Notes: generated by a model from the sequence alone, not told the origin. DNA of 64,000 nucleotides from Gyrodactylus bullatarudis (GCA_012064415.1 SSNU01001268.1:1-64000); one strand, 5' to 3'; numbered from the stretch's first letter, positions 26,101 to 40,997 are shown. Numbers and translations are program-made.

Positions 26101-29100
26101 TCTATTTAAAATTTCTCCGACTTCTTAATTAAAGATGTCCTATCTAAAAATAGGAATTGATTATTTTCCTCACTTAGGCAGATAGACTAATTCACTTTGA
26201 AAGAAAAAAATTTCTCAAGTAGCTCTCATTACTCATTCGGAATGGGGACTGTATTGTGTAGGTATGAGAGATTATCATTGCTATCGGGAAATCCACGCTG
26301 TGCTCAAGTTAACAAGTTTACACAACTACAACAACACCTTTTTTCCTGAATTATTATTATTATTTAGGATGTACTGTTTTCTCAGTGTACATTTTCTATT
26401 TCTCTTGATTAGAATATCTTGTCGTTTTAATTTTAAAAGTGAGTGTATACTCGTATGCTATGTATGTGCATTGATGTTGAGGAATCCCCTCAATTTCTAA
26501 TCAATCTCTTTTATATGATATGTGTTAGAAATAACAGACACCTCTTTCTAAATAATATTCATCATCAATTCAACTCTTATTAGTACGGTATATTATTCAG
26601 TCATAAATATAGTGAATTATCTTTTTACTATCAACACACACTTCTTCTCAATGAATTAACAACATGAGTAAATTGAATTGTAAAGAGTACAGAATACTCC
26701 TTATTCAATGAAAAATTCAACATTCCATCAACTCTATCGTGTGGCGAGGATTGAAGATTTCTCAATAGTTCCCCTCGTTTCAATATATTGTACAATTTGT
26801 TTTTTTTTATTTCTAGCAATTGAAGAAAGATATATATAGGAATTATTTCATTCAATCATTAGATGTGAGAGATGATGGGAAAGTTCCGTAATGTCTTTCG
26901 CATTACTCAAAAAAGATGATGGAACATCCCACTATTCATCTTAAAAAGTATTATTATTATTTATATCTCAAGGTAGGTTAAAAAAGAAAAAACTATGATA
27001 TACTTATCATCCCAAGAGTTTTTCTCTCTTCCAGATATTCTACTCAATTCTTCTTTTGTAATCTCAAAGTTTTCTTGGTTACTTTGTACATAGGAATCCC
27101 TGCCAATCTTTCTTCTTTATTTCTTTATTTAAGGACCATAGATTGGGCATTGAATAAGAGGAGAAGATGATGATTCACTTTGAGATTTGTGTATTATGCA
27201 TTACCATCGTCTTGATTTTTTGTTCCTTTTATTGTCTAATTGAATGCTGAGTAGTAGAGATAAAGCAAAGAGTGGTGTATTCATCACTTTTTTAAGCAGA
27301 GCCGCTCTATATACCCAATAGAGGTACTCTCTTTCTCTCTTAAGGATAATAATACATTTGTAAATTTTATTTGAAGTGGGCCATTTTTACTACTACTGTT
27401 AGACTGATAGTAAAATACCCACTTGGTTTCTCATACGGTGAATACATAGTAATGAAGGGTACAAAGTAAGTAAGTAAGCAAGCCCTACTATGATATTCAT
27501 CACCATTTTACTACATTCATTCATTCATTGAAACAGGAAATATACTCGGAATATCAAAAGAGTTGTTGTGGATAGAATAACATCACACCGAGGGGTAATA
27601 AAACTAGACTTTTTCCCTCTTAGCCGAGTATTTTTCCCGTCCAATTAACAACAGGAATTACTTACAACGCTTTATTTTTTTATTGTGTGAATTTTGTATA
27701 AATGTTTCTTGTTGAAATCCAATTTTTTCTTTCCTCATTTGATCAACAAATTAAGCAAAATTATTCCATCTTTTCACTTCTATGACCTTTGAGAGTAGTT
27801 GTGTACAAGAGATAAAGTAGGGGAATATTCGGTTATAAAGTTAAAATAGAAACTTCCTCCAAGATTTTTATCCCAGATTTCGCTGTAAGGATCGCATTAA
27901 TCCTTCATTCCGTTGTAAAGTCGTTCTGGAAATAGTACGCAATACGTTTGTGTAGACCTCTGCCTATTCTCCATCTACACGATCCAGGATACAAGAGAAT
28001 TTTTAGTTTACCTTATCATCATCAGAATACTATATATAGTTTTTTTCTATCTCTTTCCTTCCTGAGATATTTATTCTTTAAGAAAGATATGATTTCTAGC
28101 AGAATTAAATATTTTGCCCTTCAGATGATGTTGTAGTGATCTAAAAATAGGTGATAACCTATCGAAGCAATCATTTACTTACTTATGAGACGACAAGTTT
28201 TATTATGAATGTAAAATGCACTCAAGTTAAAACTCTGATCAACAACGGCTATAGGAAGGAATGAGAAATTCAACCATGTGACTAATTTTTTTCCATTGAT
28301 ATTTCTCATCTGGTGAAGGATAAACTTGCTTTTGTCGTTAATAACCAATGCCCCTGGTAATATGTGTGATTATTAAATGTATTATTTTTTCATCTAGCAG
28401 GCATCATCAAAGGTTTTAAATCATAAGGATACATGTTATTATTTACATATCCCCTGCTTATTTTATCTGATCTGATAGGACTGGTATTTTACTACTGTAG
28501 GGAGAGAGATGAAAACAGTTACTAATGTAAGGTTCATTTATTAAAAGTACAAAAAATACACATGAGATAATCGAGACATATTTTTAGTTTGTATAATTTG
28601 TATTTGAATATTCATGCCAAGAAGATAACGATTCTTACGATTACGATAATAAAGATTGATCTTTCCCATGATGACAAAGGTTTTCGATAAATTAGTATTA
28701 TTAGTAATTTATTACTAATTATTTGTACCGCTTCTTTCTTTATTTCTTTGTTAGATGAGGCTTTAAATGTTCCTTTTTTAAATGACCAATTTTGTTCATC
28801 TCGTACAAGCTAGAGAGACTGTATTCTCATGCCTAGTTGTTAAATATATACAAAAGTTCATTTGTAAAGAGAGACACACTCTTGGATTTTCGTGTGGTGA
28901 GAAATACGTTCTAATTTGTTCTAAATTATACACTACCATTTCCAGCTACTCAATTCTTTTTATTTGTAACTATAGTAATTTATTTTGATAGGTTTATTAT
29001 TGAACTTGCATTCTCCCACAACATTGTACACCTCTGAGTTGCCATTTTTTACAAATGTACTCAACTATTGTAGATATTGAATAAGCTATAAGAGAATTAA

Positions 29101-30562
29101 ATAATAAAAATAATAGCCAAGGGGGAAAACTTAAATGTAGCTTTTGATCTTGCATTCAGGTCGACAGAAAAATCATAAAAGCCAAGGTCATACACAATAA
29201 ATGAGTAAATTACAAGTAGTATTAGATTAGGGACCATTTTTATTGTTCTAACAACTCGACAAAAAAATAAAATAGTAATGGGATTGTTTGTGTGTGTAAT
29301 TAAAAGATAAAAATAAATCGTGAGTTGTATATTCCCCTGTGGCCATAGCCCATAACAAACTAACAAACCCATAAAAAATCAAATTGTATTAATTTTTTTC
29401 AGTGGAAACAAGTGAAATGGGAAACTAAAAAAGATCATGAGTCATTTTTTCTGTTGGATTTTTCATTCATGTGAGCTTTGTAACGTGTGATTTGGGAGAG
29501 AAGATGACTTTTGGAATCATCCATCATCATATGATAAGGAAAAATGCATTTTCGAAAGAAGAAATGAAAAAGGAAAAACTCCATGTCATTCAGTAATAAC
29601 TTTTCGTGAGTGTGTGTGTGTAAAAGAAAAAAGAGCAGTATAGATGAATCAAGTTCTTTTTTGTCAAGTTGACCTGGAATGGGCAATATTAAACTTCCGG
29701 ATCATCATTTTTACTCCCATCATCATGGTTGTTAGATTTTGAAATAATCACGAAATAATCACCAGTTCTCAGATGAATCTGTCTATTTATTATCAATGAT
29801 AGATGAATGAATTGATTACTCAGGATATGCATATGAATTATGGGACTTTTTCTCTCACCTTGCACAAGCAGTGCATGCCAAATTATTGTATTGTATTGAA
29901 GAGTACAGAAAATACGTGATATTATTTTATAAAAAAGAGCCCCTTGCTTGAAAAAAATTCTCTCGAAAATATTTAATTCGATGATGAAAGAGGCCTTGTT
30001 CAAAATATGTTTTACAATGACTAAAATTTTTAATTTTACCAATAAGATTTTTTTTAGTTTGGAAATCTACTTTCTAGTAACACAGCAAATTATTCATTCA
30101 TTAAAAACATGTTACACGCCATTAGGCCTCGCCCTATCAACTCATATTATCGATACAGATCCGTATTATAGATTGCTACTGATATACGATATGTAGCCAC
30201 AAGTCATAAAAAGAATAATTCTTGGAATATTTATCATCATCACATGACTTTATTTAATAAATTAACTTTATTAAATTTACAGTTTTAATTTAATTCATTG
30301 AATTTTCAACTCATTTGAATTTAAAAGATAACATTCTATGAGATAAAACAACTTCCCAATTAAATCAGATTGTTTTAATATATTTTTTACTTTTGGGAAA
30401 AAATTACCAAAGATTTAAATTTAATGAATTTTCAAGAATATCCTTAAACGATGAACAATGAAACTTTTTGGATTTATAATCATGCTATACAGTGGAAACT
30501 ACATTATTACCTCTAAACAAATAGAGGAAAAATGTAATTTTAGCTTTAAATATTATTTCCAG

Positions 30563-33500
30563 ATACATTTTTGCCAATTACATCGAGTTATTGCAAGCAT
30601 AATCAAGATTTAGTGGATTTTTCTATAACCCAACACATGAATTTTGTTTCTGGGAAATATAACAGCTCCAAAGGTGATATTAGTCATGTTTGCAATGTGA
30701 GGGTTCGCCCTAGTGGACGTATAGTTGATGCCATCAGTAATAATAACATTATCGGTTCTTTTTGGCATCCGAGATTCAGAATAGATATTGAAGGATGTGG
30801 TAGTTTCGTTGAGATCACCTACATGCCTGATTCATTTCAAACAAATCTATTGAACAAATCTGAGAATATAACTTGTTATCATTCTATGCCGTATATTGTT
30901 GATGCAGATCATCGTCAGATATCTTTCAAACTTCATATAAACGAGGGAAAAAGATCACACGTTGAAATAGACTTATCATCGTACCTTCGCTACAATTCAG
31001 AATATTCTCTGGACGAAAGTGAGTCTTCACTTGAAATTTCCCATTAAAGTCTATTAAACTCTTTTTATTTAGGATTAATACACATTTTGTAAGATTTTTG
31101 GTAGTATAATCTAATTTAGTCATTCACATTGCAGCCATAGAATGAACAAAAATATTTAGTCTTGTTCAATGAACAATGCAGATGTATGATTGAATAATCA
31201 ATTCCTTTTTCTCTGATATTAGAAAAGTCTGCTTGTGACAAAAATCTTGGATTTTGGTGTAGCAACAAAACTCAGATTTGCCTTAACAATAATATGATTT
31301 GTGACTTTGGCGATGGATGTTTTGATGGTGGATCAGACGAGAAAAATTGCCCAAACAAAACTGTCGAGTGTGAGTTGAGAAAACTTTTTCATGACTGCCT
31401 TTCGAAACATTGATTAGTCATTGATACATTTTTGACATGAATTGAAACAAACAAAAAAGTTAATATATGTCCCCTTTAAAAGTTGCTCAATGGAACAATT
31501 GATGCAATAAGTTGAGTAATGTATTATTAAAGAGAGATTAAGCTCATCAAATGTTGGCAGTCATTATTCCTAGTGTTTTCATGTCTGTGAATTTGTGGGG
31601 AAGAGGACAAGAGAGTGTCTCATCAATGCACGATGAAGATGAATCATTTGTCTCCTTTGAAGTTGCATTGAATGAGAGAGATAAATAAATGGAAATTAAA
31701 ATTCTTCCCTTTGTATTCATCCCCTCTTCTCGAGTTTTATTCATTTTACTTCTACATTTTAGCAATCAATTCATTTACCAAGTATAACGGAGATACTTGG
31801 TCTCCCTACATTCCATGGACGGGTGAGTTTATTCCATATATTCATTCATTGCACTTGTTAATGTATTTGTTTAAATGTTATGTTGGATATTTCCGATTCA
31901 AGTTGTATTAATGATTAAATACACTTTGTACATCATGTCTATTTATGAGTACAATTTATCGATCCTACAATTGCATAATACTTAAGAATTCCTCTTTTGA
32001 AGTGAATGTAGAGTTTTTTTTTAATTCCCACGAGATAACAATAAAATCTCATGTGATTAGTGGTGAAAAAAGACAAAAAACAATATTCTCTTTTATTCCT
32101 CTTGAATAAATACTGTAGTGTAATCTGAATTTCAAGGGAGAACGCTCTGATTTATCACTCGACCTATCCATTTATTTGGAATCGGATTTTTGTTTTATCT
32201 TAATGAAAAATATTAGAATAATAATGTCAACTCCCTATAAGAAGAAGGCATTATTATTTCTTTATTATTCTTGGGATTTTAATCTTTCAAAGTAAGGGAT
32301 ACACCCAAAAATTCACTCAATGTATTACTTCATTTTTAAGAAAACCTTCCTTCAAATAAAAGTGCATTTGAAAAGGATTCATTGGACAAATTTAATTACT
32401 ACAACATCGAAATATTTCTTGTTGCATTTCTTACAAGTACGAATCTGTTAGTTATTCTTCAACACAGCGCAATCATTTGATATTATAGTTGATTCCCTTA
32501 ATCTTCCATTAAATGCTATCGTTGAATTCTAAAGTCTGTACAGTAGGAAAGAGTTTAAAAATCTCAGATTAACTTAATTTTCAATTTAAGTTGTAAATGG
32601 CATACTGTATTCAACGAAAGGCATAGATAAAAAAGTCTTTATTAAGGGAAGAAAATTAATTTTAAAGCAAAAAGAGAATCATTATTAAATAAATCTCTTC
32701 ATTTTTTATTAGGATATGATTATCACGAAAATTCATAACATCGTCATCATTGCTATTGATATAAACAAATTTCATTCATTACATTGATGAGTAATTTCAT
32801 TACTTTCCTGAGTAAATTTTATTCGTATTTAGTCATTCATATTCGTATGATAATAATGGGATATGATGAGACAATTTTAATGAAAATAAATAAAATTCTT
32901 ACTACTGATTCCTTTTTGAGTTATTATTATTTATACTCACGCAATTTATACTCAATGGTGATAAATCATTATCAAGTTTCGAGATCATAAAATATTGATG
33001 AAATTAGCTTTTTAAGCAGTATTTATAGTCCTTCTGTGTGTACAGGAATTAATATTCTGTGTATCAATTTTTTTATGCTCGTACAATAATTATCGCTTCC
33101 TACTTTGGCTTGAGCAAAATTTCTCAGAATCTATCTTGAATGCAACTTTTCCAAGAGAGGAAGTTGTGCGTATATAATTTTTTGCCAAAATTATTCCCAT
33201 CTCCTTATTCCCCGTCATCTTTTTCTTTTCGCTTCAGTTTCCATTATAAAACTTCAATGAAGCCATCCAATATTCCTTTAACTTGATTGATATCTTTCTT
33301 CTTCTATAGACTTTAGACTAATGAGAGAACTATTCATTTTGACAAAATAGACAATATAAATTCAAATCCTCAATACTCTACATCTATTAAATGTATATTT
33401 CCATTCGAAATAATGCTTCTTTCTCTTCCAACTTTGATTAATGGGATGAATTTTTTAGTTTTTAAAGGAAACTTTATATCAAAAAGGTACGTATTTCCCT

Positions 33501-36500
33501 TAAGGATTTCCAGGAATACAATTATCAATTACACTATGTATTGCATTGTGGTAAACTTCTAATTGAAATGACATTTCATGCAAATGTCTACTGTATTTAT
33601 TTGGTACTTTTATTTCTTAATTAGAGAATAAAATTTTCATCAGCTCTGCCTCATTGTTTTACTCATGAACCCTACAGTTTTTCCTATTTTTGAATATGAA
33701 TCTAAAAAAACAGACAACGAGAATTCCATTCAAAATCTTTACTCCAGTTACTATAAAATAAATACAGGTAATTAATATTTCGGTTGTCAATAACAATATC
33801 GATGAGTAGAATTAGGAAAAGCATGATTTAAATTTGATCTAGATTTATTTCTAGACATCTTAAAGACTTTTAAAATACAAATTCAAATACTTTTGCATGT
33901 GAATATAGATGTAGTAAAAAAGGGAAGCGGTTATCACTACTCTACTATTTTTTTAATCATGTGAATGATATAAATTTTGAATACGATAATGCCTCTAGTT
34001 TCCTCTGAGATTAATGTCTCTCACGCATTAATTGCTAGTCCATTTATAATGGGAGAAATAATCCCATAAATAGGGAATCATTAAAAGTAGCCGAAACACA
34101 TTTTGACAGAATATATTCGGTATATACCGAATGAATGCAATGAGAAAACGCCAACACCTTCTCTTTCATCATGTTAACTTTGTATTCATTTCAGCGACTC
34201 TACTTGTCCTTATACCTGTGTTGGTGATTTTGATATTACGCCTCTTCACTGTACACAAGAGGTCTTTTGGCGATTTTGACTCCCTCAGCCAAAATGACTT
34301 AGATCCGACCTATTTATCGAATGAAAACAAAAACGGTAACATGGAAAATGATGAAGGCTTCCGTGATGACAAGTCTTCCAACCAAAATTTCGACAATGAC
34401 GATAGTGATTTTTCTATGGAAAAGACTCGAAGTATCTACCTTCCACCTTCCACTGATGCATACAAAGATTCCGGTCAGTATTCCTTGGAAGATGAAGAAA
34501 GAAAGCCCTTGAACACTAAAGTACCCATTCTTATCAACTCCAATTTGAATATAATCAAGGAAGATGGTGAGTTCTTTCGAAATCATCCCTTCATTGTTCC
34601 ATCAGGGGAGCACAACACTTTTGAAAGATACTCAAAATACTTTATTTACCTCTTATTGGATAAAGCAACTTTATTAAGCTACAAGATTATGCTCAAAGAT
34701 AGCTATTTAGTACTGCCAACCAAAGTTACTACACTCAAATATTTCAATTTTTTGTTGAGGTTTTAGAAGAGCATGCAATAACGTGAAACAATAGCAATTC
34801 TCATTTAAACCTTACTTATCTTTTGAATGCATTTTCAAAACTGAATCTAGATTCGAAATCAACGTAACTATTTTGGTATGTTTACAAATTGAAAGTTGAA
34901 AAATCATAATTTGAGCCATGGAGGGTTAAATCATGGAAAAGATTTCAGGCATACTCATCAGATTCCTAAACACGTGTCTCAGAGTATAAAGAAAGTTTTA
35001 AATAAGCCTGTACATTAGGGTTATACAATTTAATTTTCCCTAGATAATGTAATATGCCTCAATCAAAAATTGTTGTTTTGACCGAGAAAAACACATTTTT
35101 GAAAATCAAAATGAAAATTTTTCATGTTCTGCTATACAAAAATCCCATTTTCGCTTAAATAATTAAAATTCACCCAATTGCCTAGGAATTTCTTTCAGCG
35201 TGTGAAAATATACTCAATTTTATCTATTAACACTATATTTAATAAAATGTTGCAATATCTATTCAAAGACCTTAATTCAAAGACCTTCTTGTAGTAAAAT
35301 TCATAGAAAAAATCTTGGCGCGCGATCAAAAATTGTCGTTTTCGATTGAAATATAATAAAAAAACTCGGAAAAAAGGCTAAGTTTTCTTATTATCTTTAA
35401 AATGAGATTAAGGCTGGGCAGCGTTGAAAAATTTGGCCTATTCTACTGTACATTTTATTCTATTTTATCCCTTTTATTCTAAAATATCAAAAGCAATCAA
35501 TACCTGTTTAGAAGGTAAATAAAATCTTGATTAATCATAATTCCTCCCTTTAATCATGCGTGAATTCTCCCCCAATGACCTTGTAAGGAATATCCTACAA
35601 ACTCATCATTTTTCATAAATGATAAGGTTTTTATCATTCAAACAAAATTCCTTGAATGACGTGGCGTTCAAGAAAGTTTTAATATTCTCCTTAAGTTGAG
35701 AAAAATTGTTGACGTACAGAAAACTATTTGATTGACTTTTCCATTTTCCAGAGAGCCTTCCTCCCTCTTTTTCTACATCTTGATTACTGTATCCAAGTTA
35801 TGTACTTTTATGACCAAATATATTTTCTTCTACCCCTCACAATAAAAGGTGTAATCCGAATTAAAGCTGCTTGCTTCCGCATAATAAACAAATATATTTT
35901 TTAAAATTACATAATGAAATATCTTGCCAAAAAAAGAATGAATTCTATCTGACGGAAATTATTTTTGAATGTAGAAAGTGAAAAAGTTTGCCAATATATT
36001 AGGAAATTGAGTTATCAGATGTTTTCATCCATAACGAAATCTAACATTTTCTAGTTTCTCTGAAATTCTCTCAGCAAATACTAATTTCTAATGTTGATCC
36101 CTAATGACCGTATTTGATAAAAATAAATCATTGAAATCAATGAAAATAATGAAAAGTTGCGATTTTTTAGCATTAAAATTTTTTTATCAGATTAAATTTA
36201 TTTATATTCTAACAGAGACAGAGACTCATTTCAATATGAGATTGAAAAAAATATCTTTTTTCTCGACTATATATGTTAAGACAAATCTATCCGATAAAAA
36301 GTTGTTGAGACTTGAACCTACCTTGAATGCATTCATCTTTTACCTGGTATTCACTTTATATATCAAATAGAATCAAATTTTTTTGCAAGATTCGGCCTCT
36401 TATCTTAATTTGATCCTAGGTCAATGTTATTCCCTAAACTGCTTGTTTTTTATTTTTGCTGTTTATTCATCAAGAAATATAAATGCCACCCATTTTTTTA

Positions 36501-39500
36501 TCCATAAACCAGTTCTATCCTTATATGAGAAGAAAGTAAAGTTACTTTTTTACCCATAAAACAGGAAACAGAAAATATACAGTGTTGATTCAACAATTCC
36601 ACCATACGCTCTACGTTAATATACACGTTATAATAATTTCTCCTGCAAAAAAAGAGAGTTGCCTACTTTATCTTCTTTTTAAGCTTCTTTTCATAATCTC
36701 AAAGAGAGGCAGGAAGCCTTTTAAGATGGATTACGAGGGAGGCGTTGTTTGATTAAGCTTCGCTCACTATCTCTTATTAAGCATCATAAGGGGGATTGTA
36801 ATTAGTCTAAGCTATTACTGTTCTATTCTCATTTCTTTGAATATATATTTATAAGTTTATTTATTTAGTTTGCCTGAGCTTTTTTCTTCTTACAAGCAAT
36901 ACATTCCGATACATTAAAGAAATAAGCATTAAAAATTTAATACAAGTTTCGTTCTGTCATTGATTTGAAATTATTCCCTCAAATTTCAAGCATACCCAGT
37001 AGTAGTTAAAGCTATTCGATACAAACTTGGGAATTTATGATCCTTACAAATGATGTTTTTCAGCATCTGAAAAGAAAAAAAATAAATCTCAATCTGAAAA
37101 TCCACTGTTAGAAAATCAATGAAATTTTTTTTCAATCAAAGATCTGTCAAAAACGGTGGATATTTCGAAAAATTTGCCTTCCTAAAAAATTTCTTTCATA
37201 GTCTAACTTGAGTTTTTGAGAAATCTGGCTTTGTCCCATTGGAAACTCGAGTATGCAATGCATACCATATACAGTATTGAGACATCATTGTTTTTCATCT
37301 CCAAATAAACTAGATTTCAGATGATAGAGCAACAAAGTATTAGAACCAAAGTGAAAAATGTTTTTCTTTGGAAAATTAGTAACTAAAATATCTATTCTTT
37401 CAGCTATATCGAATTCTTCTCTAAACGATGGCAAACATGTTCATTATGAAAAGTAAGTAAAATTTCCAGTTAAACAAGATATTCACACCATATATCCCGG
37501 GAAACTCAAACAATGTAGAATCTTTAGATGTATTGTATGATTAATTTTAGATTTTCAATATGTAGTTTTATAAACTAAGTGTATGCTGAAGATTCTATTC
37601 AAACTGTACTTATCTATTTTTTTATTTGTTAAATGATGCATTTGCAAATATCAATCTTTATAACTGTTCCACAACAAATCTAATCTAATGTAAAAACTGT
37701 CTGTACACGGTTGTTGTGAATGATACAGTAAACTATACTGTACTACGGTTTTCTCACATGAAAGTCTAGTGTGAAATGATGTAAATTATCTTCCCAATTG
37801 AGAATTTCATACTTTCCATTTGATTTAAATATCATCCCCTGTATATACCGTATATATACACAATTCCACTTGTTTACGATAACACATTTCTGTAATATCA
37901 TCTCTATTATACCATTTCATTGATTTGTTTCTAATGAAAAAAACGACTGAAATTTCCCTGGTACTTTGCCTACTCCCTATCGTTGATTTGACAGATTAGG
38001 ATTTCCTATACAGTTTATCCATTCATATTCATAAATTATTCACATTAGGAGGGCTCAATTGAATTCCGGAGAGTCTATTATTGAAGGGAAACTTTTTTTC
38101 ACTGAAATGACACTTGAAAATTGTACTTTGTATTCTGACCAAACACAGTTGAGTGTAATGTCTTTTAGAGACTCAATGATATGGACCAAACAATAAAAAT
38201 CTCTTTGCAAGCTTCTAATTGAATATTTCCATGTTTTTAAATGTTTTTTTTCCTCAGGCATCACGAAACCAATCCTGATTATGAATATATTTATGGAAAG
38301 AGAATATCTGGTGAGTCCTCTAATTGTTATCTCTATTTATTATTATTATTATGTAGGGAATATTCATTTCCATAATTGAAATACACACGTATTCATATAG
38401 AGAATATATGCACAGATTGTTGTAGAATAATATAACAATAGTTGTAAGGGAATGAACATAGAATTACCTTTGTTTTTAGTCATCTTATCGAGGTAATAAT
38501 TATACTTCCCTTTCTCTCCATCCAGTGGTTAGACTATCTGAATGCAAGATTGTAATAAAAGGGGAAAATGCTCTGGTAAAAAAGAAGGAAAAAACTAAAT
38601 AAAATCCATTGTAATCTTAATCATCGTGAATTCCAACGAAAAAAAAGAAAAATTCATTCATTAGTAAACAGAAGAACAGAGATCTCGGACTGTTTTACCC
38701 TGGGTTATTTATGTCTATCACTAACTATTGGAGAGACTTTTCTTATCTCTTTCATTGGATCAATATTGAAAAAAAGTAAAACTTTCTTTTTCATAATTTG
38801 TTTAGGGGACGAAAGAGTAACTTTAACCCTTACAACATCATTTGAATCTATTAGAATAAGCAAAGATTCTAGAAATTTAATTTTTTTTGAAAACCTCAAA
38901 GTCATTGGCGCAAAATATTATCGAGTAAACTCGTAGAATTGAAATATGCAATCGTCTTAGCATACCGTCTGTTAGGTTTTAAGAAATGGCAGGTTTCCAG
39001 ATGAAATAATGATACGATTTTTGAGTGCTAACTCCTGAACTAGAAATAATTGCAAATAAAAAAAGTTGATAATCTCCGCCGATAATTGTCGCAAATAAAA
39101 ATGGAAAGAAATCTGCACATGCAATAACTCAGAAGGGCAGAAAGTGTAAAAGTCACTCAATGGATAGGATACGTTAGGGGGAAATAACTAATTTGCTTCC
39201 TTCTCCTTTATTGTGCTGAAATCTTATTGAACCAATCAGAGGATTTTATTAAGCATTTTATCTGGCTGGTGAGATCCGGGGAAATATAACCGTTAACACT
39301 AAATATTCACTTGTCTTCTTAGTCCTCACAATAAGTTCTTCATTGGTAACAGAAATTCAATTTTGGATTCACAATCAGTGTACTTTAAGAGTTAACCTTT
39401 CATTGTTCCAGATAAATCCATCTTTAGAATCTCATTCATTCATGATAGCAAGAAAATATGAATATGTACATGATTACCACTACTTGTCAATGCTAGAAAT

Positions 39501-40883
39501 AATAAATGAAATTTCACTCTTCAATCGTCATTACTTATTATCATTTTTTGAGGGAGAAAATATTCCCAATTTATCCCAATAGATTCTCCATAGATCTCGC
39601 TTTCTCATCTGCATGGAAATAATTATCATTTGTATGGTGGAATCAGACGAGACCAGATTGATTGAAATTTAATTAGCATAACAATCAAGATTATTATGAA
39701 CGAAATCCATTATTCCCATCGAATGCATTGTCGTCACGATTTTTGTGGAAGATAAACTTTATTCTTGTCTAATTATAAAAATTTATAGACAAGATTGTCT
39801 GAGCTCTATGAAAACGGATTCTTCCTTGTGCGAAAATGATTCAATTTAGTCATCATTAGCAGTTGATTCTCTAAGAATTACGAGTAGATCTAATTTTGAT
39901 ATCGTGATCACTTCTACTGATTGAAACCAGAAGAATGGCGGGTCTGTTGAAAAATCTTGTGTTTTTTTGTCTAATTATATGATCCTAAAAAACTTCAAAA
40001 AAGATTCAGATTGTTTATAAGTGTTCCCCATAATCTAGGTTTCCATAAGTACATTTTATTACTGTAAAATTAAAACTATATATATGGCAATAAGATATCA
40101 TTTTAATTTATTCAAGCAAGATTATGGAAATTCTGACGCTGATTTTACGAATTGTATCATCGGAGGTCTCTGGGGAAATCATTTTTTGTTGAAAATCTGT
40201 ATTTCTCTATATCTTTAGGGCAATCTATATGTAACACAAAGAAAATTCATTCTTCTTAACAATTCGAAGTCTCACTCAAAAATAAATGTATGTCCTCAGA
40301 TTTTCTTTACTTAACATAAAAATTTTCTGTCATCTGTATTCTCCTTTATTTGTGTTAATCAAATCAAGTTTGATACTGATCAATGCGGACAAAGTTTTAG
40401 CTAGAAAAAAAACTTATTTCAACACTGTCAATTCCAATAAACTAATCCTATGGTATTTTAAAGAATAGATTTATTTTATTAATTGCCCCCAGGAAATATT
40501 GATAAAAGAGGCATTTTTATTCACTTGTATGCAAAATTTTACTTCCTCTCGTTTTCTTTTTATGTCAATCTAGAAGGAAAGAATATTTAAAATGATTAAA
40601 ATTCAATAAAAATTCATTCCAACACGTGAATTGATTACAGATGAATCTACAAGTCGAATGAATTTAATAAAATTTGTACTTTTAATGTGTAAATATCTTT
40701 TTTGATTTAATTTTTCCAAACATTTCAGATGACTCAACAATCTCAAAAGGAGAAAGTGGTTTCTTAACAGACTCGAGTTCCGGAACAACATCGATTTTTG
40801 ACAATCAAAAATATAGAAACAATAAAATTAATCAAAACCAGCAGGCATCATACGGAAATGGTAACAACTGCATTGATGTTTAA
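30563..40883 (+). CDS. LDLa-containing single-pass membrane protein, 3' seven exons
   Basis: Exons: 30563-31018, 31223-31369, 31763-31822, 34195-34566, 37404-37452, 38258-38310, 40729-40883. All have AG/GT borders and continuous reading phase, giving about 430 residues; the 5' part is missing. Exon 1 is an extracellular domain of about 150 residues with five Cys. It has a CUB-like look, but I cannot confirm the fold. Exon 2 is an LDL-receptor class A module with six Cys and an acidic calcium-site motif (DGCFDGGSDEKNC). Exon 3 is a short juxtamembrane linker. Exon 4 starts with a hydrophobic helix (ATLLVLIPVLVILILRLF) and then basic VHKR, so the rest is cytoplasmic: acidic, Ser/Asn-rich, with Tyr motifs such as YEYIYGKR. 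The protein ends CIDV. Possible relatives are CUB/LDLa neuronal receptors of the Neto type, but this is only a suggestion. Confidence 0.82.
31223..31369 (+). CDS. LDLa exon of the membrane protein
   Basis: This is a symmetric phase 1-1 exon encoding exactly one LDL-receptor class A repeat. The six cysteines are in the order seen in SAC, FWC, QIC, MIC, DGC and KNC, with the calcium-cage acidic residues D, D and E near the end. It is flanked by TATTAG and GTGAGT. Confidence 0.88.
31823..34194 (+). other. Intron of the LDLa membrane protein gene
   Basis: A 2.4-kb intron between the juxtamembrane exon and the TM exon, with GTGAGT at the start and TTCAG at the end. No other gene or repeat is recognised in it. 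Confidence 0.7.
34567..37403 (+). other. Intron of the LDLa membrane protein gene
   Basis: A 2.8-kb intron (GTGAGT...TTTCAG). It contains a 14-bp tandem duplication at 35261-35288, an 18-bp direct repeat pair at 35062-35079 and 35325-35342 (17 of 18 matching), and a decayed foldback-family arm near 37005-37050. No gene is seen. Confidence 0.65.
37005..37050. repeat. Decayed foldback-family arm in an intron
   Basis: GTTAAAGCTATTCGATACAA, then TTGGGAATTTATGATCCTTACA, resembles the outer arm at 21.6 kb. The motif TATTGAGACATC, which flanks the 21.6-kb copy on the right, recurs at about 37275, so a degenerate full element may span to there. Confidence 0.4.
38311..40728 (+). other. Last intron of the LDLa membrane protein gene
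   Basis: 2.4 kb between GTGAGT and TTTCAG. It holds a short TTA microsatellite (about 38337-38353). No gene is recognised. Confidence 0.65.
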
Positions 40884-40991
40884 CGAATGAGAACTTGTAA
40901 AGATTCCTCATTAACAAGACTATCCAGGTCAGCAACTTTTCCGGTGTACTTTGATTGAGTCAATTGAATCTCTTGCATTGAGAAAGCGCTC

Positions 40992-40997
40992 AATAAA
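40992..40997 (+). terminator. Candidate polyadenylation signal of the LDLa gene
   Basis: AATAAA lies about 110 nt after the TAA stop at 40881-40883. This is tentative, because further AATAAA-like hexamers occur downstream. Confidence 0.4.

Larger units (their letters stand above)
14580..30562. other. Gene desert of about 16 kb
   Basis: I see no supported exon. All open frames are under 120 codons and unlike any domain. Content includes short GT and TA microsatellite runs, the foldback MITE at 21584-21763 and a related arm near 26060-26100. The missing 5' exons of the LDLa membrane protein that starts at 30563 could be hidden here, or beyond it, as short exons in long introns, but I could not identify them. 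Confidence 0.55.

Noticed and set aside
29689..30042. 117-codon minus-strand frame just before the LDLa gene
   Set aside because: Low-complexity Ile/Lys/Asn composition expected from AT-rich DNA; no splice signals or domain.
34131..34194. Met-initiated extension upstream of the TM exon
   Set aside because: It reads through the intron. The AG at 34193-34194 with matching phase joins the TM exon to the LDLa exons instead.
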